Shown: one piece after another, positions 31,727 to 43,366 of the stretch
Layout of the letters: every line of letters starts with the position of its first letter
How positions within the stretch are numbered: position 1 is the first letter of the stretch
Assembly: GCA_003988855.1 (NCBI GenBank)
Contig: QYAI01000011.1
Location: 62,001 to 126,000, forward strand
Direction of reading: 5' to 3'
From: Arachnopeziza araneosa
Taxonomy: Eukaryota; Ascomycota; Leotiomycetes; Helotiales; Arachnopezizaceae
Length of the DNA stretch: 64,000 nt
Program-made: the position numbers and the translations under genes
The notes under the pieces: model-generated
Databases searched by the model: none
What the model saw: the letters and a program-made list of their open reading frames with translations, nothing else
Told to the model about the DNA's origin: nothing

Positions 31727-33083
31727 TCAGACCTTTAATTTTCCACTCTTCACCAGTTGTATCATCCTACTTGGATTTACAATCTTTGTGAATTCCCGAA
31801 TATCTTCGACTAAAATTGCTGGCCTCTCGATTGATGGAAAATGTCCCCCTTTATCATGCTCTTTATAAAAGATAATATTCTTAGCAACAGTAACGTCAGC
31901 CCACCATTTGGGCATGTTGAAAACATCTGATGAAATTTAGCATTTTGCATCCATTGAGCCAATAGAATAAATACCCTTTGGAAATACAGACGCTCCAAAA
32001 TCAACGTCATTTAATATGATCCTATTAATAAGGACCGACTGGAATGATTCCAAGCCTTTGCCCTTTGCATTCATGTAGATAGATGCATGACCCGATGTTC
32101 CGTTTATAAGGTAAAGCTGTTACACTCAAGTCAGTTTTCAAAGTCACACCTACTTGATGGTGGAAGATTACCATAACCCACGTAATGACCTCCTCCGGTG
32201 TCCAGGTAAAATCGTCGTCCACAAGTATTGCCATCTTATCCATCAACCACGCTAGCATACCGATAGGAGAGTCCATGAGTGCGTAATTCACAGTCTCTGG
32301 CTTGGTTCCTTGGATCTCAAGATATCCGACCTCCTCACGCATCCACCACATCATTCTGCCAAGCATTCCATCGTCCTTACCCTTGCCTTGCCAAATGGCC
32401 CACCAAATGAAATAGATGAGAGTGAAAGGGTATCGCCACCAACTGGGAGGAGCAGCAGACAGCATGTTGACATGGACGGCAAGACAACTCTCAGGATAAT
32501 CAAGAGCTATGATTCTAGAAATCATACTACCCCAGTCGCCTCCTTGAGCCATGTACTTCTGGTAGCCCAATGCCTGCATTAGCTTGTGATCTACAGCCGC
32601 GAAATTCTTCATATTGAAGTCAGCGCCATTTGGGCCGTCTGAGAAGACGAAGCCTGGAAGAGACGGAGCCACCACATGATAGGCTTGCTTTCCAGGCTCC
32701 TCAGGATTTGTCAGAGAGTCAATAATCTTATCGACTTCCAGGAAATTCCCTGGCCAACCGTGCTGGAAGAGCAGAGGGATAGCACCTTCTCGTTCCGATC
32801 GGTGGTGCACGAAATGAATCACGAGATCTAGGCCGGCTTCATTGATGGGAAGAGTGAACATTTTCAGATGGCCATTGATTCGGTGTTCAACTGCACGCCA
32901 ATCATACTCCTTTTTCCAATACTCTCGAAGGTGTGCAATATGATCGGGTGTGATTCCATATGAATGGGCTTTGTCGTCTGGCAGGTTGACCTTTGGTAAT
33001 ATCCTGGCTGTTGCGACCCGTTGCTTGATGAAGGACAACAGGTCTTCCGAGACAGCGATCTTGAAGGGCTTGGGCTCTTGCAT
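31727..33083 (-). CDS. Epoxide hydrolase (alpha/beta fold, EHN family)
   Basis: Three exons, 33083-32172, 32116-31975 and 31926-31727 (introns 55 and 48 bases), encode 417 residues. The N-terminal EHN region opens EPKPFKIAVSEDLLSFIKQR and contains WRAVEHRINGHLKMFT. The oxyanion-hole motif HGWPGNF, the nucleophile elbow GGDWGS (Asp near residue 182) and the C-terminal histidine in HDKGGHF complete the catalytic triad. The cap region is aromatic (SWWRYPFTLIYFIWW). These enzymes open epoxides to diols, in detoxification, juvenile-hormone-like or secondary-metabolite tailoring. No signal peptide is seen; probably microsomal or cytosolic. Its closeness to an O-methyltransferase and two regulators is noted, but no biosynthetic core gene is present. 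Confidence 0.92.
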
Positions 33084-33387
33084 CTTGACTTTGGCTGTGT
33101 TATCGAACTGTTATTGATCTGTACTGTTTGAGGTGGAGGAAAGAGGGGCTGAAAACAGGCTGACCAACGTAGGCCGCCACAATCAGCGTAAGCTCGTTCC
33201 ATTACGTGAATCTATCGAGTCGATTGCATCTGAAATGGACTAGGAGCTCGATACTTTACTCATATCTTTATATAAATTGCAGCTTATTACAAGCCCAAGA
33301 GATATACCTGGTCTCACTAATGCCGTAAATAGTTCCCACGCACTTAACTTTTTAGTAGCACAATCGAACAAAAATTGCGACAAAATT
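33084..33387. other. Intergenic, holds the upstream edge of a hairpin
   Basis: About 300 bases upstream of the epoxide hydrolase. It carries the first part of the perfect inverted repeat at 33375-33403. Nothing else seen. Confidence 0.35.
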
Positions 33388-33403
33388 TTATATTTTGTCG
33401 CAA
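33375..33403. repeat. Perfect 12-bp inverted repeat with 5-base loop
   Basis: Arms TTGCGACAAAAT (33375-33386) and ATTTTGTCGCAA (33392-33403) are exact complements around the loop TTTAT. The stop codon of the small minus-strand ORF (33388-33390) lies in the loop. It could form an RNA hairpin at the 3' end of that transcript, or mark a mobile-element end. Confidence 0.85.
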
Positions 33404-33853
33404 CCTTTATATAAAGAATTATAAAAAAAACTTAATTTCTCACAGTGGTCAGGATTAGATTGATAAGGGTCATTGGCCGGGTCCCAGTTATTATCATCTG
33501 GCCCAGCAGGTGCAGCAAGACCAAGAATGATAATAAGTCCGATTATACCAACAAGTCTAGCAAGCTCAACAATTCCAAGAATTGTAACAAGTGCAGTAAT
33601 TATTGAAAATATAGAAAGGATGACAAGCCTAAGAGCCCCTGATGGGCGGCGTGCTGGATCTGGAGGTGTAGCAAGACTGAGAATGATAATAAGTCCAACA
33701 ACACCAATAAGTCCCTCAGGTTCAACAGATCCAAGACTTTTTACAATTGCAGCAGCTGTAACAAGTAATGAAAGACTAATAAGTCTAAGAAGTCTAGCAA
33801 GTCTTCTATTTCTACCATTTCTCCCACCTCCGCCACCCGTCAGTTCGAACCAT
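33388..33853 (-). CDS. Small duplicated membrane protein (tentative)
   Basis: A model of two exons, 33853-33816 and 33775-33388 (40-base intron), gives 141 residues. The ATG has a good context (AACAATGG). Without splicing the ATG frame stops after 13 codons; the splice GTAGAA..TTATTAG moves it into the long frame. The product is mainly two tandem copies of a hydrophobic unit: GLIGVVGLIIILSLATPPDP and VGIIGLIIILGLAAPAGPDD, spaced 52 residues (156 bases) apart. A polar tail follows (WDPANDPYQSNPDHCEKLSF). Codon use is strikingly ATT/CTT/GTT-rich, unlike the neighbours. No family recognised. It could be a new gene, a decayed gene or a TE fragment. A CT-rich leader and ctataaa box lie upstream. 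Confidence 0.4.
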
Positions 33854-34235
33854 TGTTAGCAGCTAATTATTTAGTTATGAATTTGTAGAAGTTCGACCTT
33901 CTTTAACAAGGAAGGAGTTGAAGTCTTGGGAGTTGAGCTTGAGTGTTGAAGTCTTGGGAGTTGAAGCTTTGGAGAGGATTAAAGCTTTAGATTGTGAGTT
34001 GAAGCTTTGAAGAGAGTTGCGAGCGAAGCGAAGTGGGCGGCACGTTTATAGGTAGCATTCACAAATTAGCGCCGTTGGTTTGAAACACCGACTGAATCGG
34101 AGAGGTTGAACTTCAACACCATGGCGCACTTCTCATTAGTATTCATATCGATCCACCTTAACTATCATATATTGTTCTTCCCATTGCCGTTCTCAAAAAC
34201 AGCTTTTCCAAAACCAGAAACGATAGCTCAGAAGT
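33854..34235. promoter_or_regulatory. Divergent promoter region with short direct repeats
   Basis: 382 bases between the small membrane ORF and the BTB gene. Direct repeats of the form gttgaagtcttgggagttga occur twice near 33917-33973, followed by gttgaagctttg-like units to about 34011. On the minus strand this is a CT/CA-rich leader, with ctataaacgtgc near 34046-34057. Confidence 0.45.
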
Positions 34236-35441
34236 ATGGATGAAAGTTGGCCGGCCAAATGGCCCCCGAAGGCTAGAGAAGTGACGTGCTTTGATCCAAA
34301 GGGCGATGTCCTTTTGGTATTGCGCAAACAGTCATTAATTGAGAATCTCCAAAGGTCGATGGCCAAATTAAACACTTTGGTTCTATCCGGGATTTCACCA
34401 AAGAAGGAGCTTTCCACAGCACCGCCGCCTGTCTTTGGCAGTCAGGAAACAACCGAGGAGTCTGTGGAAACACCAGTCTTTGAAGACGTCCATATGCGTG
34501 TATCTTCAAGACATTTGATCTTGGCATCTCCTGTCTTTGGTAGGATGCTAGAGTCCAAGTTTAGCGAAGGCGAAACTCTTCGTTCTGAAGGTAGCGTGGT
34601 CATACCACTACCCGAAGATCATGCAGATACGATGAAAACTCTGATGCATATCATTCATGGACAAACTAAGCAAGTACCTCGCAAAGTTGAACAAGACACC
34701 TTATTAGAGCTGGCAATCCTGGTAGATAAATGGGACGTCCTAGAAGTTGTAGACCTCTTTTCGGAATCATGGATAGACCGTCCGGAGAGCCCGAGGCCTC
34801 CTAGCAGATACAGCGCTTTTAATTACGACATCTTCGAGTGGATTTCGATTAGTTGGGTGTTTCGGAAGCCAACCATCTTCAAAACTATGACTCGCCTTAT
34901 GATTACAGAGTGCGTATCAATAAATGCACATGACCTGGGAAATAAACGTTACCCAATTCCTGATTCCATAATCAGTAAGTAAGATAATCAAATATGGTAG
35001 TTCTTGCTAATCGAATATACAGAAGCTATCAGTAGCCATCGCCAAAAAGGAATGTCTGATATAGTCACAGCAGCTCATAGCTTGATCACTAGCTACATGG
35101 CTAGGCGTAATCCATCCTGCCCCAACAAAAACTGGAATTTAGAGCAAAGGAAACTTTGCGATCTTGCAGTTCTTGGGTCAATGATAAAAGGACTCAAACG
35201 GCTTGATATCTGGCCAGAGACGAAACCGAACTTCGTTCATTCTCTAGCTTCTTTGACCTTGGATATTAGCAAAATGGATATTGTTGATGCCTGTGGGAAT
35301 TTTGATAACGGCGGCTCTTTTGATCCTTTTCAACGAACTCCCCATGGGGTGCAAGGCAAAATTAAGAGCTCGATGGATTTGATTGTCGATGGGGTCTCTG
35401 GACTAGATCTCGGCAAGTTCTCGAAGCCAGAGTTGAAGTAA
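34236..35441 (+). CDS. BTB/POZ-domain protein
   Basis: Two exons, 34236-34974 and 35023-35441 (48-base intron), encode 385 residues. The BTB fold begins with a strand (TCFDPKGDVLLVLR), is broken by an insert of about 50 residues, and resumes with VHMRVSSRHLILASPVFGRML and VIPLPEDHADTMKTLMHIIHG. After it comes an all-helical region (LLELAILVDKWDVLEVVDLF) and, across the intron, IISKAISSHRQKGM. This is the common fungal stand-alone BTB type without kelch or zinc-finger partners. BTB domains mediate dimerisation or Cul3 binding; function here is unknown. No signal peptide or membrane segment. Confidence 0.85.
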
Positions 35442-35621
35442 GCCTCTGATAGATATTATAAAATATTCATCACCGCAGATTTTCAGACGAGAAAGCTACT
35501 GTTTGCGTTGGTTATATAGCAGAGGCATCTGAGCTGGAGTCAAAGGGTTAAATCGATCATACCACAAGTCTTTTGTGACATGCTTATATATATTAGGACA
35601 CGGAATGAAACATATATTGGT

Positions 35622-37146
35622 CTACGTCTCTACAAGAAGTCGCTGCTCCTCGTCCTCTTCTAGAGTAGTCTCATGTTGATCCGTGCTATGGCCTTGCCCA
35701 ACACTGTTCGAATCCCGATGTGCACGCATGGCCCACTTCTTTGAGAGAATATTGGCATAATGACACGTCATTCCCGCAATAAAACCCACGCCATCATTTC
35801 TGAAAGCAAGCAAAAGGCCTACTGTGAAGAACATGACCACCCACCTATCTTTTCTCTCCTCATCTGACAATTGTCTTTGCTTTTTCACACCTCCACGGTC
35901 AGATTGATCAGAAGACTCCACCGACTCCGAAAGCCTCAAGTCTCTAGCGCCATTGTTCAAGTTCTCGCCAACTTTAGCTAACTCCAACCCGGCTGCTATA
36001 ACCATAACGCCAAGCAAACTTTTGGGATAATGGTGAAGCAGGGCCACAAGAGATTCTCCGAATACTAGACCAAGCACAATTTTGAAGATGCCTAGAATGA
36101 TAACACTCACTCCACTTCTGGCACCAAAATAATACTGGCCTATAATATATTAGAATGATCTATATTATAAGGCTTTGTACTTACCAGCTAAACCTCCACT
36201 TCCGTGGCACACCGGCATAGCACCAAACCAACCCCCGATCAAGTTCATCATGGCGACACTTATTCCAATTGAAGTAACGTCAGGAGTAGGAAGGTGAGGT
36301 AAAAGGTCGGCGGAGAGATAACTGACTGCGATGACTGAGTTGAGAGTCGTGAGAGGGATCTGTCCAAGTCCAGCATCCAAAGCACCAATCTTGAAGGCAC
36401 TCCATGAAGGTACATAAATATGTGGGTCCCAAGCCGATAACGAGGGCAAATTTCTAGTTCCCGTAAATACGATGGAAATGATCACGCCCAGTATGAATAT
36501 CAACAGCGCATAAGGTACTCTCGGAATCTTTCGTGTCATCAGTAAAGCAACAAATGCAAGTATCACCCATATCAGATTATCACCAGCATTTGGCTTGAAC
36601 CACCCGAGAGGCTGGAGTAGACTTGTTCCGGCGCTGATCACTAGGGACAAGCCGGCTCCAACCTGAATTCCTTTTACGACAGGCATGGGAATCACATCCG
36701 TAAACCATTTTAGTAGACCGGTAATGCTGAATAGGAAAACTACGCCTGACGTTGTAAATCCAGCCGAGACGGTTTCTTCGATCGAAAATCGATTTGCGAT
36801 TGCTACGGCAGCGATGGCCTAGAGAATCAACTCAGCTGATTCCTTATAGTATTTTGGCAGACAACTCACTTTCATTGGCTGCACTGGCAGGGGAATGCCT
36901 AGAGAATTAGCAACGTCAAATGATACAGAGGAAAGGATTACCGAAAAACAACCCAGTAACTATGTTATAAAGACCCGAGAACACAAGAGTAGTTGAGAGT
37001 GATATTGAGTTGTTGATAGCTAATGCTATCATGAGGGGGAGAAGGGTTCCTAGATCACCAAGAGCGCCTGATATTTCGGACAGCGGAGACTTTCGTATGG
37101 TTGCGACATTGTTGGCATGAATGCGACGAAGTTGGCTGAGAGCCAT
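35622..37146 (-). CDS. Molybdate transporter, MOT1 type
   Basis: Four exons: 37146-36942, 36898-36870 (29 bases), 36818-36185, 36139-35622, giving 461 residues with about ten membrane helices. Recognisable blocks are EISGALGDLGTLLPLMIALA near the N-terminus, PLPVQPMKAIAAVA split over the tiny exon 2, and PVCHGSGGLAGQYYFGARSG joined over intron 3. These are the signatures of the MOT1/MOT2 molybdate transporter family, a branch related to SulP sulfate transporters but lacking the STAS domain. It would supply molybdate for the cofactor of nitrate reductase and xanthine dehydrogenase. The loop between the last helices is Ser/Asp-rich (LRLSESVESSDQSDRGG). Start chosen at the ATG 37146; earlier codons in frame are not ATG. 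Confidence 0.9.
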
Positions 37147-37491
37147 AGTGTCTCTGTATAGAGAAGTCAAGAACAATAAGAAAACGAAAGGAAATGGAAC
37201 TTCAAAGACTGAATTGTACTTCTGAGTCTTTCGTGCACAAGCCAGTCACAAGGACCTGATGTGCAGGTAAGCAGCTCTTCGCTTAGAGTGGGGTGAGGGT
37301 GGCTGGATGAACAAACGCGTCGCGTTTTAGAAACACGCTTAACCGCGCCCAAAGCTCGACCACTAAAGTACCGAGCAACTTCCCAAGCTGCTACTCCAGC
37401 ACCAAAATGAACTCTGTTACTATATGACTATTTGGCATCTATTGCGGATATACATTGTCAATCCCAGCACACAATTGAACAAATACTCACA
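37147..37491. promoter_or_regulatory. Divergent promoter between molybdate transporter and mrc1
   Basis: 345 bases. Two acgcgt-like elements lie near 37315-37325 (acgcgtcgcgt); ACGCGT is the MluI cell-cycle box bound by MBF in yeasts, which drives replication genes such as mrc1. Binding in this organism is an inference. Confidence 0.35.
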
Positions 37492-40400
37492 ATGGCTTCT
37501 ACCAGAGAATCCTCACCAGCGCAGAGGTCTGGAACCTCTTCTCCAGCTCAATTGACGCCAACCTCGAAGGTCAAGGCTATGTTGGCAGCCTTTGACAATG
37601 AACATAGCTCAGACGAAGATATACCAACTGGCGGATCAGCACGAGAAAGATTGCTAGCCACATTGAAGAAATCAGGTAGCAACTCCACGAAGGATACAGA
37701 CAGCGAAGATGAGGATCAGGATATTGTGCAGCCAAAGGGTCGAATGGCGGCGAGAATGCACGCAAACGAGAACTTCTCAACCGAAGACGCGAGCTCAGAT
37801 ACCACCGCTCGGAAAACAAGAATATCACCAGCAAAAAATAAGTCCCCAAGTCCTACCCGAACTGCAGAGTCAGACGCGAGTGATGAGAATGACGCCCCGA
37901 TTATTTCAAGAAAACGCAAGATACGTGCACCACGTCAAGAGACACCCGAATCGAGTCCTACCCGAGAATCTGCCTCACCAGGCCTGTTTGTTTCCCCAGA
38001 GAAGTCCGCAGCTGCTGAGAACGGCAGTGAATCAGAGTCAGATAATTTGCCAAGCGACCTGGCTGGAAACTCCCGTTTCCAGGCTCTAGTCCAGAAGAAG
38101 AGAGAAGAACGTCTTGCGAAAGAGGCTGAGGCTGCTAAAGAGAAGGCGAGAAGAGCTGCGGAACTAAAGAAGCATGCCGCTATTCTGGAGGAAGATAGGG
38201 ATCTTGATAGCGATGAAGAAGCTGGCCAACGGCTCACACAGCAGACACGACCTTCTCGTAAAGCCAGCAAGAAGGCACTCGAAGAGATGCATAGGGAAAC
38301 TCAACGCATGAGTCGAAACCAGCAACTAGCCCATAATGCCACTACCAAAAAGAAAGTAACCAAGGCAAGCTTGTTTGCAAAGTTCAATTTCAAACCTGCC
38401 AATCAACCTGAGGATGTTTCTAACCTTCCACGCCCTTCTTCATCTAGTTCAGCTGCTCCGCATTCTGATGTTGAAACGAAGGATACTCCGCCAACATCTC
38501 CTGCTGTTCACGACAATGATATAGAAAAACCGGAATCGATGCCTGCCAATATGGGAGAGCATCAGGCCAACCATGTACAACCTGTAATGGAAGTGCAGTC
38601 ATCAACAATACTACCCTCATCGTCAGTCAATCTGAACAAAGGTAAAGGTAAAGCTATTGCTGTTGCTGTTGAGCCCACACCAGAGTCCGAAATAATCAAG
38701 AAACGAGGTTTTATCAAACGGCCTGTCCGAGTTCGCCCACCAAAACCGGAAGATAGAGAACCAACCATGCTAGATGATTCAGATAGCGACTTGGAGATTG
38801 TTGCTGAGAAGACATCTGCTCGTAGGAGGAAATTGGATCTCCTGTTTGACGGGGTCCCCGCGAAACAAGCCAAAGAATCACGTCCTATCCATACCTTGAA
38901 AATGCTCGCACATCTCACTTCACCCAACAAGAAAAGCCTCGGACGGAAGGGCAAGCCTGGAATCACCACAACTGAACTTCAGGTTTCTTTACAGCAGCGT
39001 GCTAGACAGCAAGCTGCACGAGAAAGAGAAGAACGGCTGCAGGCCCTGAGAGCGAAGGGGGTTATCATTCAGACAACGGAAGAAAGAGAAAAAGAAATGG
39101 CAGAAGTTGACGATATTCTCTCTAAGGCTCGCCAGGAAGCCGAGGAAATTGGGAAGCGAGAAAAAGCTGCAGCGAAAAAAGAGCGCAAGGAGAATGACGA
39201 GACCAGCTTAATGGACGACAGTAGCGACGATGAGGACTGGCAAGAAGAGGGGGAGAAGGTTCTAGAGGATATTTCCGGATCCGGTTCGGACGAAGGAGAT
39301 GAGGCATTGGGAGAAGATATAAGCAGTGACGAGGAAGAGGAGGGTGGGATTGCACTTGATGAGGATTCAATTGAGAATCCGACTTCAAACGCGCTGTTTG
39401 ATAACGAAGCCGATGAAACGGATGATGATGACGATGGTGAAGCGGAATTATCCATTGACGAAGAGATGGATAAAGACAGCGACGCTGATGGAGATGAGGA
39501 AGACTTACCCATCCTCCAAAACCAGCGAAAGCCGAGGAAGTCGAATGTGATTTTGGACGATGAAGACGAATCTGAAGAGGAGAAGCAGACGCCTCCTATG
39601 CCTCAAACGGACTCGCCTCGACAACCCCAAACAGACTCACCTGCTGTACCGAAATCAGTCCTTCGATCCGCCACCAAAACATTCATACCAGGTCTGACTA
39701 TAACTGGACCAGCTGGTCTAGGCCTAACTCAGATTTTTGCTGGTACAATGGATGAAAGTCAGATTGCGTCTGCTATCGATTATGAGTCTCAGGATCCAGA
39801 AACGAAACAAGATTCTCTGTCTTTCTTGCGAAGAATCCCTGCACCCACGCTTCCACCTTTTCTGCCTACAATGGCTGAGGATACTCAGGATGTTGATATG
39901 ATTGAACAAAGTCAAGGCAGTCACATCCCTGAATCTCAACTAATGGAATCCATGACAAATGATGTGGATTTGCATTTATCTCAGTCTCAGCTGCACGAAT
40001 TTGATAGTCTTGTTACATCTACTCAGCTATCACAATTCCCAGATGCCACTCAAGATGTTGGGTTCACACACATGACGCCGATCAAAGGACGTTTTGTTGA
40101 CGCCCCACCCTCAACTATCAAAACGATGGTCTTCGAGTCGACAGCGCTTCCAGAGACCACCGAAGAAACGCCAATTGTAAAAAAGAAAGGCAGGCTTCGT
40201 CGACGAGTACATGTGGAGGCATTCTCCGACGAAGAAGAGAATGCGGAATCTACAGCTATGGTTGTTGAAGAAGACGATTTCGATATCACTGCCAATGTAT
40301 TTGATGTAATGCGTAAAGCTTCGAGAAAGAAGGTAGTGGTTGATGAGTTTGACAAGAAGAAGAGTGCTGCGAAAGAAATGGTCCATGAACAGGCTGAAGA

Positions 40401-41612
40401 GTCTGAAGATGAGTATGCTGGGCTGGGCGGTGCTAGTGATGATGAGAGTGGTGGTGAAGAACATGCGTTTGCAAAAGAAATGATTGACGACGAAGGCGGA
40501 AAAGATGTAGACGAGAGAAAACATGCCGCGTTCTTTGCGTAAGTTCTTCTTAATTTTGAGGCTGCACTTTCTAATAGTAGCCGTGTAGTGACCGCGAAAG
40601 AGCGAATGACGAGAAGCAAGTCGAAAAGCTTTATAACGATATCACGAAAGGCATGCTCCGTCGAAAACGTGGAGCAGACTACGAGCTTTCTGATTCTGAT
40701 GACGGCGGAGAAGCTCGTCAACGTCGCAAACGCAAAGAATTTGCAAAGCGACAGAAAGCTCTCTTGGCTGATGAGCGGATTAGCAAGATTGCTGAAAATC
40801 CTAAGAGACAAGCATTCTTGCGTGCCATCGAGGATCGTGGTAGTGACGACGAGATGGACTTCTTAGGCGACTTCGACGAAGAAGAGAATACTGACTCGCA
40901 ATCACAGTCACAATCTCAATCTGAAATGGTACCAGACAGCCAGCCAACAGATATGGGACCGCCAAAGCGCAAAGCTGACAATGCGTGGGACGCTGGAAAT
41001 CGACCTCCGCCTCATCTTCGTAGAACAAAATATGCAAGGAAGCCTGCCAACATGTCTGAGATTCGGGAATCCCTTTCTAGTCTCATCGAGGAGCCAAATG
41101 CAATGGTCGCACCTGCAGATTCTGACTCAGACTCTGATGGCGAGCTTGAAATTGAGGGCGAAGATCTCGGGTCTGGGAAAGAGAAAAACAAAGAGAATCG
41201 AGATCCTTTTGCTCTGCGGAGGACAAAAATCTCGATTATTGATCGTATCTCACTCAAACGTGAATCATCCAGTACGGTTTCGAACAGCAGCCGTCTGGCA
41301 TTTGCAGCTCCGTCATCAACAGCCGGTTTCAAGGTTCCCCCTCTATTGAGACGCGCGACTACAAATAACAGCATCGCATCTTCAACAAGCTCAAGTGTCA
41401 GTGGAACTGAGAGAATGGTTGGTGGAGAGGAGAAGAGAGGTGTGAAGAGAGGTGGTAGCAAGGGAAGTGGGGTGAATTATTTTGCTAGAGAGAGTGAAAG
41501 AAGAGCAGCGGTCGTGAAGACAGAGAAAAGGAGAGAGCAGAAGCTTGTAAAGGGTGCACAAGTAAGGAGAAAGGTGGTTGGCGGTATGCTTGGCGGTGGA
41601 AGATTTGAATGA
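37492..41612 (+). CDS. mrc1: Replication checkpoint mediator Mrc1/claspin
   Basis: Two exons, 37492-40538 and 40589-41612 (50-base intron), encode 1356 residues. The start is ATG at 37492; the frame is open for 20 codons upstream but has no ATG there. Features in order: Ser/Thr-Pro N-terminus, acidic and lysine-rich coiled parts (KKREERLAKEAEAAKEKARR), a strongly acidic block near residues 570-680, an SQ/TQ cluster near 760-860 (SQSQLHE, TQLSQ, ATQDVGF), and the Mrc1-like region crossing the intron (DDREKAND-like: ADRERANDEKQVEKLYNDITKG). Mrc1 travels with the fork and, once phosphorylated by Mec1/ATR at SQ/TQ, activates the effector kinase. Basic C-terminus with a further SQ run (DSQSQSQSQSEM). 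Confidence 0.88.
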
Positions 41613-41824
41613 GCGGCTATAGTCCCTGGATTGTATTTGGAGTTAAGCATTAGTTGGTATTCGGTGTTCGGTGTTGGATTACATAGTGCCTTATGATATT
41701 TGAATGTGAGAATTGCTCAATACCTTAATCTCAAATTTATTGCTCAACGTGCATAGATAAGTCTCGCTAACCTGAAAGTCCGGCTTCCGCATTTGATGTT
41801 TAACTTTCAAGTCGCTCACCATCT

Positions 41825-42608
41825 TTATACTACACTATCCATGCCCCCAATTCCCGGTTCATGAGCAAGCCTCTGCATCTTCTCCACCCTGGTCTCATCT
41901 CCCACCTCTCTCTTATGCCTCTTCTTCACCCCCTCCAACACCCAAAAGTTATACACCCCAAACAACAAACCCGTCACCAGTGCAATACCCCCACTCACAC
42001 CCGCGGTAACCGTCGCCGTCGGGCTCCAATGGCTGTCGTTCTGAGTGTACACGCTGATGAGGGTGCTGATGACGCCGGCAATCGAGTTCAGACAGCCGGG
42101 CAGAAAGATGCGGTTCAAGAGCCAGACGTAGTTTCCGTGGTGCATGTACCAGAGCCAGCTCATGCCGGCTGCGCCGAGGAAGGTGCAGACCGAGGCGATG
42201 ACTAGGAGGGGGATGTGCTTCACGCTGTGGACGATGAGCGATTCGGTGCTGTTGTCGGTGGAGAGGCTGGATAAGGAGGTGAATGTCCCTGGGAAGATGA
42301 GGAACCCGGCTAAGAGGAGCCACTGAGGTTTGTTAGTTGGATTTGGGAGAAGGAACGGAGGGGATTACAGTTAAGAATGAACAGAGGATGTTGTGGAGAC
42401 GTGGTATGGTGTCCAGAGCCAGGAGCATGCTCATGTAATCTGTATTCTCACGGGCTGGGAGGGCGGGCCGAGGCGCAGAGGTCTCATCGTGGGTAGAAAT
42501 TGGTTTTGAGAATTGGTAGCGTGATGTATTTGTTCTTGATATAGGCTTGGTATTGCTATTTTGATGTTGAAGAGGCCAGTTCATGGGTGGATTATCGGAG
42601 CGCTTCAT
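41825..42608 (-). CDS. Four-helix membrane protein of unknown function
   Basis: Two exons, 42608-42369 and 42322-41825 (46-base intron), encode 245 residues. The N-terminal 55 residues are polar and disordered (SKPISTHDETSAPRPA). The rest has four likely membrane helices: around SFLTWLLLAGFLIFPGTF (made by the splice), IPLLVIASVCTFLGAAGM, LNSIAGVISTLISVY and VSGGIALVTGLLFGVY. A short basic tail ends the protein (KKRHKREVGDETRVEKM). This layout occurs in many fungal genomes without known function. The frame is open slightly upstream of the ATG at 42608 and an upstream exon is possible (a CTCTAG acceptor-like site is there). Confidence 0.75.
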
Positions 42609-43366
42609 GACGTTGGATTTGATATCACCTAGAGAAAATCGAAGAGGAATCGACACAATCAAAAATCTGATCCGCTCGAGTCATCTAGAAGTAATACAGT
42701 CGAGCCAACAGTCATAAAACACAATATCTGTGAATAATGGCAGATGGTGGAAATAACAATGAAAGTTGTCAACTCGGAAATCGCCAACATAATAACATTC
42801 CAAGGATATCGGCGCAAAACAGGAACATGTTTTGCTCAGCAGGCAGGTTGCCATATCTGGCACACCTTCAACGTTGGAGACCTGTTGATCACTCACTTGA
42901 GGTCCAATGGACAATCTGTGTTGCTTCCTCTAAGTTGTGTGGTGATAGGTAGTCAGTTTCTCGGCCCCCGACACTTGTCTGCAGAATGACGAACTTCCTC
43001 CCAGGGTGTTCGGCTGGCTTGTACGTGAACCCCACGACCAAGTCCCTCGTGTAAAACTTACCGCTTCCTTCTCCAAAGCGACTTGTATCATTGATTAATT
43101 CAAATTCAATGTGCCTAAATCAAAAGGTCGAAGGTTTGCATGAACATCAATACGAAGTCTGAATTGGCTGTGAACGGAGGTGTAGCTGGTTGGCTTCCGA
43201 GATCCATCTAAGACTTGTTAAATGAAAAAGACAATAGAGGAATACCGTGCATGTGAACAGCAGCCTTCACCAGAATATTGATATTGAAAGTGCTCGTTCG
43301 AAATTGCCTGCGATCAGCAAATAATCTTACAGTTTCCCCTCCAATTCTAGAGCGCAAGATGCAAAA
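42609..43366. other. Intergenic, no gene seen
   Basis: About 760 bases upstream of the four-helix protein and downstream of prp24. Two overlapping 70-80-codon plus-strand frames near 42737-42989 have no recognisable content. Confidence 0.4.

Noticed and set aside
33473..33859. Plus-strand 128-codon repetitive frame
   Set aside because: It has no ATG (starts at TTG) and is the antisense of the hydrophobic duplicated minus-strand frame, which has a better start and leader.
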